DNA of 64,000 bases from positions 3,325,371 to 3,389,370 of the forward strand of contig OU862902.1 in the NCBI GenBank assembly GCA_917880725.1. The letters are read 5' to 3'. A model generated the notes under the pieces. That model searched no databases. It worked only from the letters and a program-made list of their open reading frames with translations, and was not told where the DNA came from. This document shows, piece by piece, positions 60,701 through 64,000 of this stretch. Numbering within the stretch: the first letter of the stretch is position 1; every line of letters starts with the position of its first letter. The position numbers and the translations under genes were made by a program. The DNA comes from Selenia dentaria. Taxonomy: Eukaryota; Arthropoda; Insecta; Lepidoptera; Geometridae.

Positions 60701-63581
60701 CATGGCCATGCCGATTTTCTTCAGACATTTCATGGTGGCTACATTGGCTAGTCTGAAATAAAAAAAAATAACTATAAGGTTGGCACTTATCCAGTTCGAA
60801 GTTCTCAGGCTATAACTTCGTTCCGTCATAATATAACACAAAACATATTATGAGATATTTTAATGTCCTAAAAGTGAATTGAAATCCAATTTCATACCAT
60901 TATTAAGTCTGGTTTGTAAAGAACGGCTTCATTAAAAATAACCGAGTAGTGCGAGTCGGAGTCGTACACGTAAAAAAATTAAATTAATGGGTTGTTCCAC
61001 AAATCCCCACTGACATTCGCCATAAATGTGGATTTTTTAAGTTTTCTTCCTTAAATCCCCATTAACGTATTATAAAGCTTGTAATGGGGATTTGTGGAAT
61101 AAAGATCCACAAAACAAAACCCCATAGGTTTAAAATAAATTCGACAGTTAATGCAATAAATTGTATTTAATAGACAATGTAATACTCCTTAAATGAAAGT
61201 AAAAAAAAATATGAGTCACCATACATTTTATTAACACAAAATTACATAAAGAAAAAAACTGCTGATCTCTCCTTAAAACAAAAATAGGAAACATGAAATT
61301 TTTGAACTTTATTACGATTTTCTTGAATCTTAATACTTCGTATTGCCTCCTCGTGCTTCCATTACTGCGTTTACGCGGTTTGGCATGCTGTACACCAAGT
61401 TCCTTATACGATTTTGGGGAATATTCTCCCATTCCTCTGTGAGAGCAATTTTGAGCTCACGAAGCGTGATTGAGGGAGGGTTTCGTTGTTTTACGCATCT
61501 GCCTAGCTCGTCCCAAGCATGCTCGATCGGGTTGATATCCGGGCTGCGCGCTGGCCACTCCATACGAGTAATGTTCATCTCTTGAAGGTAGTCATTCACA
61601 ATCCTACCTGTATGAGGTCGGGCATTGTCATGCATAAATATAGCATCCTCACCTAAATTGACCATAAATGGACCAACGTGATCATTGAGGATTTCTTCCA
61701 CATATCTTTCGCTAGTTAAAGAGCCGTTTTCTATGATCACCAGCTCTGTGCGACTTTCAGAAGAAATTCCGGCCCACACAAGTACAGACCCACCACCGTA
61801 GGCTACTTTTTCTTCGATGCATGCTTGCTTGAATCTTTCCCCTGGTCTTCGATACACTCTGTGTCTTCCATCGTGCTTGTAGAGCATAAATTTTGATTCG
61901 TCGGAGAACATAACTTTTGACCAATCTTCAATACTCCAATTTACGTGGCTCTGGGCATATCTTAGTCTTGAAATACGATGCCCACGCTCCAGTTTAGGGC
62001 CGTTTGCAGGTCTAAGGGGTTTTAAGTTAGATTCAGCAAGCCGACGTCTTACTGTCCATGCACTTGGGTTACTTCCTCCGAGGCGTCGAAACTGATTTGT
62101 GAGTTCAGTTCCTGTGAGAAAGCGATTTCGAAGCATGGTGTTCACCAAGTATCGGTCTTCTCGTGCTGTGGTACACCTGGTTCTGCCCGTTCCTGGTCTG
62201 CGTAGGTTAGAACCAGTTTCTTCGTAACGTCGGAGAACTCTTTGTATTGTTGACAGCGACACACCGACAGTCCTGGCTGTATCGCGCTGACTTCCGCCGG
62301 TTTCCAGCATTGTAAGTATTCTGGTGCATTCTTCAAGCGTAAGCGACATAATTTCAGCTTGAATAATGAATATAGAGCACTATCAACATGGTTTATGTAC
62401 CCACATAAATGACAGATTACAAACAAAAGCAAAACCAAATGCTGTAATTTCGTAGTTCCATCTTCAAAAGTGGCCCTTTTTCAAATTTGATTTTTTTATG
62501 ATATAACTTTACAATAACTAAGAAGTTTTAATACCTTCATTTAAGGAGTATTAAATTGTCTATTAAATACAATTTATTGCATTAACCTAGCATTTTTAGT
62601 TTCCGAGATTTTTAGGATTCTTTAAGTGACCCGGATTCATTGCTCTCGAGTGTACATAACTTTTTAAACTAACATGGTCATCACTAATGCAAGAGTTAAC
62701 TTTAGAAACGGGATATTTACCATGTATTGTATATATTGTTAGCTCTCGATATATGGGCACAGTTGCATGCGCCATGTTCACGAGTAAACTGAAGTATCTG
62801 CGGGTAGTGTTGTTATGAGCAGTATTGGGCAGACGAAACGGTCTACGCTCTTCCTTTCACGTTTCTTGCGGTCCGGCTTATTACTATTGACACAACAGTC
62901 ACTTGGAACTTTATACTTATATAGGTACTTACATATATTACTTTAAATACAATACATGGTAAATATCCCGGTTCTAAAGTTAATTTTAACATACATAATC
63001 TATTATATATAATAAAATGTATTGCTGTCTGTACACGGAAGATAGACGAGAAAAAATATTTTTGGGACTTTTATAAATGAAAATAGAATGAAAAATGTCT
63101 GTTTATCTGTTTGTGCGTTTGTGCACGCTAATATCAGAAACGGCTTATTCGATTTAGATGTAATTTTTCACTTATATATTGTGGTATAGGCTTCACTTAG
63201 TGTTTGTTTTCACTTGTTTACATTTAGTGTTTGTTTCATGTCAAAGAGTTAATAAATAAAAAAGTTATTGAACAATAAAGTTTACTTTTATTTTAAAAGC
63301 CGCCGTATCCCGCAAAGCCACGCGAGCGAAGCCGCAGGCGGTAATTATCTTGAGAAATGGGAAATGAACCGTACAAATTGTAAAGGAAAAACACCTCAAT
63401 AACGATGTTTTTCAATTTGACTTTAAAATAAATTTATTTCTACTAGTATAATTGTAGGTGCTTACGTCATCTCCCTCATAAGGCAGTAAGCGGCAGCCTG
63501 TCTCCACTCCATCCTTCCATCGAAGAGGCGGTACAGCCCAGTCCTACATCGTACTGTCTTCAGCTCTGTCACTTTTACTTC
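54662..63581 (-). CDS. Protein with two C-type lectin domains (5' partial)
   Basis: Eight exons (63466-63581, 60685-60752, 59319-59445, 58210-58334, 57740-57931, 56687-56826, 55307-55436, 54662-54738) join with matching phases into 324 codons plus stop; an upstream signal-peptide exon must lie beyond the window. Domain 1: CRTGLYRLFDGRMEW..AAAYC, AWVGAKGNLGRWNWVDTG, CLQLD...ARCDRKMQFICYQ. Domain 2: YWQHAFENCLKMNGTLASLD, SHIWISGRLN, YGWTNPTNGKRVPDKSF, MDSPCLNLD...LPCDTPQYSVC. A hydrophilic tail DVSTSDGYESAKEKET closes it. Two tandem domains and this length match lepidopteran immulectins, which are secreted or haemocyte lectins of immunity. No EPN/QPD or WND calcium-sugar motif is obvious, so ligand binding may be non-classical. 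Confidence 0.92.
54985..55282 (+). repeat. Degenerate 12/18-bp minisatellite
   Basis: Words GCGCTTATGCTT, GAACTGATGCTT and GCGCTTATGATT alternate for about 300 bp and stop about 25 bp from the donor of the lectin exon at 55307. The open frames (Met-Leu-Ala runs, Ser-Ile-Ser runs) reflect the period. Confidence 0.9.
55307..55436 (-). CDS. Lectin gene exon: end of domain 2
   Basis: Acceptor CATTTACAG, donor ATTG|GTATGT; encodes IPPWLDEEYTMDSPCLNLDR to LPCDTPQYSVCLI, the long-loop and C-terminal cysteine part of the fold. Confidence 0.92.
55551..55708. repeat. Repeat family S, reverse copy
   Basis: Complement of 33465-33632: TCTGCCACCCATAAAATGTA, AACATCTATATAAAAAGAAT, CTTTAAAGTACATTATAATG. Confidence 0.7.
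55951..56120. mobile_element. MITE family T, truncated copy
   Basis: CAGCCGTGCGATTCTCTAAT at one end; the other terminal repeat is missing and MITE U follows within 10 bp. Inverse relative of 57021-57191. Confidence 0.7.
56129..56250. mobile_element. MITE family U, second copy
   Basis: CCAATAATCTATCTATCCAC inverted against GCGATAGATAGATTATTGGG. The interior matches 36685-36826 in reverse, but the outermost bases differ. Confidence 0.75.
56687..56826 (-). CDS. Lectin gene exon: middle of domain 2
   Basis: Acceptor AATATTGCAG, donor TTTAC|GTAAGT; 140 nt; encodes PVSHIWISGRLNMTKDVA to FGDAGGLY, including the WI-G core strand and WTNPTNGK. Confidence 0.92.
57021..57191. mobile_element. MITE family T, complete copy
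   Basis: CTGCCGTGCGATTATCTAA and its inverse TTAGAGAATCGCACGGCAG bound 171 bp. The interior AACAAATGACGAGATGACAA and GAAACGTTGG match the 56-kb copy. Confidence 0.8.
57740..57931 (-). CDS. Lectin gene exon: start of domain 2
   Basis: Acceptor ATTTTCCAG, donor AGAAC|GTGAGT; 192 nt; encodes DDLYYYVLVRQSLYWQHAFE and NCLKMNGTLASLDNKDVLVQ, the classic W..A...C...G..LAS pattern of a C-type lectin domain. Confidence 0.95.
58210..58334 (-). CDS. Lectin gene exon: end of domain 1
   Basis: Acceptor AAAATTACAG, donor ACAG|GTATGT; 125 nt; encodes DRTTIKQSGCLQLDRHASHP to ARCDRKMQFICYQGET, the last two conserved cysteines of domain 1. Confidence 0.93.
58600..58765 (-). repeat. Repeat family D, reverse copy
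   Basis: Reverse of the 13.6-kb copy: ACTAATATTATATTA, GTACTGGACCGATTTCAAAA, (ATC)n, CACCGCGGAGAGCAGCTAGT. Confidence 0.8.
58835..58895 (+). repeat. tRNA-like SINE fragment
   Basis: CCCAGGTTCGATTCCTGGGC is a good T-arm/B box; no A box precedes it. Confidence 0.5.
58914..59236 (-). other. Unassigned open stretch in lectin intron
   Basis: Two overlapping minus-strand frames of 76 and 87 codons have codon-like composition and GC above the flanks (one contains LFVVGNVEGKRLRVRSP and SCFYTAVETGPEPMETV). The lectin exons on both sides already splice in phase without it. It may be a retrocopy or an alternative exon; I do not recognise it. Confidence 0.25.
59319..59445 (-). CDS. Lectin gene exon: middle of domain 1
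   Basis: Acceptor CATTACAG, donor ATGAG|GTAACT; 127 nt; encodes IENAWVGAKGNLGRWNWVDT to AGLWPPM, the W-G core and W.W.D strand of the fold. Confidence 0.95.
59450..60680. other. Lectin intron with repeat fragments
   Basis: A C-rich stretch (59685-59770), a 'ctatttctccttgag' fragment (60205-60270) and a headless tRNA-SINE body (60360-60500, minus). No exon supported. Confidence 0.5.
60685..60752 (-). CDS. Lectin gene exon: domain 1, second exon in window
   Basis: Acceptor TTTATTTCAG, donor CCGA|GTAAGT; 68 nt; encodes TLANVATMKCLKKIGMAMLK and TRP. Phases fit both neighbours. Confidence 0.85.
60995..61099. mobile_element. Small MITE, 15-bp terminal repeats
   Basis: TTCCACAAATCCCCA inverted as TGGGGATTTGTGGAA, with an internal TAAATCCCCATTAA relative. 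It lies 50 bp from the Tc1 element. Confidence 0.7.
61151..62582 (-). mobile_element. Intact Tc1-type transposon
   Basis: ATGCAATAAATTGTATTTAA followed by TAGACAATGTAATACTCCTT at the left is inverted at the right with one or two changes. TA flanks both ends (61149-61150, 62583-62584). The 1,432-bp element carries one uninterrupted transposase gene. It lies in a lectin-gene intron, same strand. Confidence 0.92.
61330..62349 (-). CDS. Tc1-type DDE transposase, apparently full length
   Basis: 339 residues from a true ATG to TAA, the usual Tc1 length. N-terminal helix-turn-helix pair (residues about 4-50: LEECTRILTMLETGGSQRDT, VSLSTIQRVLRRY), a GRTR hook near 55, and a second HTH (about 60-110). 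The catalytic triad is D150 (MFSDESKF), D241 (MHDNARPHT) and E276 (SPDINPIEHAWDEL), with exactly 34 residues between the last two, i.e. DD34E. It cuts and pastes DNA at TA sites, acting in the nucleus on its own terminal repeats. No stop or frameshift is seen, so it could still be active. The nearest named relatives are Tcb1/Tc1-like transposases. Confidence 0.95.
   Translation of the reverse strand: MSLTLEECTRILTMLETGGSQRDTARTVGVSLSTIQRVLRRYEETGSNLRRPGTGRTRCTTAREDRYLVNTMLRNRFLTGTELTNQFRRLGGSNPSAWTVRRRLAESNLKPLRPANGPKLERGHRISRLRYAQSHVNWSIEDWSKVMFSDESKFMLYKHDGRHRVYRRPGERFKQACIEEKVAYGGGSVLVWAGISSESRTELVIIENGSLTSERYVEEILNDHVGPFMVNLGEDAIFMHDNARPHTGRIVNDYLQEMNITRMEWPARSPDINPIEHAWDELGRCVKQRNPPSITLRELKIALTEEWENIPQNRIRNLVYSMPNRVNAVMEARGGNTKY
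62693..62990. mobile_element. MITE family J', complete copy
   Basis: GTTAACTTTAGAAACGGGAT with ATTTACCATGTATTGTA is inverted at 62950-62990 as TACAATACATGGTAAATATC and CCGGTTCTAAAGTTAA. A truncated copy sits in the RTE relic at 23500-23740. Confidence 0.85.
63000..63460. other. Lectin intron, no named feature
   Basis: A 'tgtctgtttatctgtttgtgcg' and 'cacgcgagcgaagccgcaggcgg' stretch (63060-63350) resembles a decayed family D-type repeat. No exon. Confidence 0.35.
63466..63581 (-). CDS. Lectin gene, first exon in window
   Basis: Acceptor GATTCACTCCAG, donor ATGAC|GTAAGC; 116 nt; encodes EVKVTELKTVRCRTGLYRLF and DGRMEWRQAAAYCLMREM, the start of domain 1. Phase 0 at its 5' side implies at least one more coding exon to the right of the window. 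Confidence 0.9.
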
Positions 63582-63669
63582 CTGGAGTGAATCTAAACGA
63601 GGCAATCAATTAAGTTACAAGATTTTAAGAAAATACAATAATAAAAAAATATACGTCGGTCTAGCGCTC

Positions 63670-64000
63670 GACGAGTCAACATCTCCTGAGGATGCCTCGT
63701 GTAGAGGCGAAACACGTGTCGAATCGGTTTTGGTTGATTTGGGGTTTCTTGTGTTTTGTATTTTGTATTCTTCCTATTAGCATTTTATGCGGGAGGGAGG
63801 GTGATGCACGCCCCCAAATAGGCCAAAATCATTCATATTCATATTCATATTCATATTCGTTTATTGAGATAAAAACGGAAAAAAAACCAATTACAATTAT
63901 CTCACAATATACAAAAATTATTCTTAAACAATTCATGTTTTACATTAATTTTGATTAATAATTAATAAATTTTAATTTTTATCATTGTTTTCTTTTCAGC
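63670..64000. mobile_element. MITE family B, copy running off the window
   Basis: GAGTCAACATCTCCTGAGGA, CACGTGTCGAATCGGTTTTG and GGCCAAAATCATT match 7640-7790 in reverse. A (CATATT)n and an A/T block are inserted near 63832-63980 before the sequence resumes with ATTGTTTTCTTTTCAGC at the edge. Confidence 0.7.

Overview
This is a eukaryotic, intron-rich and transposon-dense window that looks like an insect genome, most likely a moth or butterfly (Lepidoptera). Three things point there. A complete BAP55 (ACTL6A/Arp4-type) gene can be assembled across eight exons and aligns best with the insect orthologue as I know it. A two-CTLD lectin gene of the immulectin type is present. The intergenic and intronic DNA consists of repeat families typical of Lepidoptera: RTE, Jockey and related non-LTR fragments, short repeats with a CGCGG-rich head and GATGATGAT run, tRNA-derived SINEs, and many TTAA-, TA- and TAA-flanked MITEs. 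There are no bacterial-style operons, and most open frames of 60-100 codons are chance openings or transposon relics.

Layout. 1-8.7 kb: transposon graveyard, with an RT relic split by two insertions, a GA microsatellite, a TTAA-flanked piggyBac-like MITE, a degenerate P-element-like transposase and SINEs. 8.8-20.6 kb: the last three or four exons of a plus-strand C2H2 zinc-finger gene whose 5' part lies left of the window; its introns hold RTE fragments, foldbacks and MITEs. 20.9-26.3 kb: repeats only. 26.3-44.0 kb: the whole coding region of Bap55 on the minus strand (8 exons, 428 residues, every splice phase consistent), tail-to-tail with the zinc-finger gene. Its introns carry a 34-bp satellite, SINEs, nested MITEs and a degenerate minisatellite touching the exon 4 acceptor. 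44-48.5 kb: a large interrupted inverted repeat and a non-LTR RT fragment. 48.5-50.5 kb: a small two-exon plus-strand gene for a 69-residue coiled-coil protein, divergent from Bap55. 50.5-54.6 kb: MITEs, a 60-bp triplication and a broken antisense Jockey-like RT. 54.7 kb to the right edge: a minus-strand gene for a protein with two C-type lectin domains (8 exons in the window, 5' end beyond it), with an intact Tc1-type transposon in one intron.

The host genes do not form an obvious pathway: a chromatin-remodelling subunit, a zinc-finger protein, a possible small coiled-coil subunit and a lectin. I did not find a convincing new multi-gene system. The items most worth a second look are a 5S-rRNA-derived SINE family, the 69-residue coiled-coil gene, the zinc-finger stop codon that overlaps a splice donor, the intact Tc1 element, the P-element relic, the dyad-containing 34-bp satellite, and several clean nested insertions with readable target-site duplications. 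All family names come from reading motifs by eye; no database was searched.
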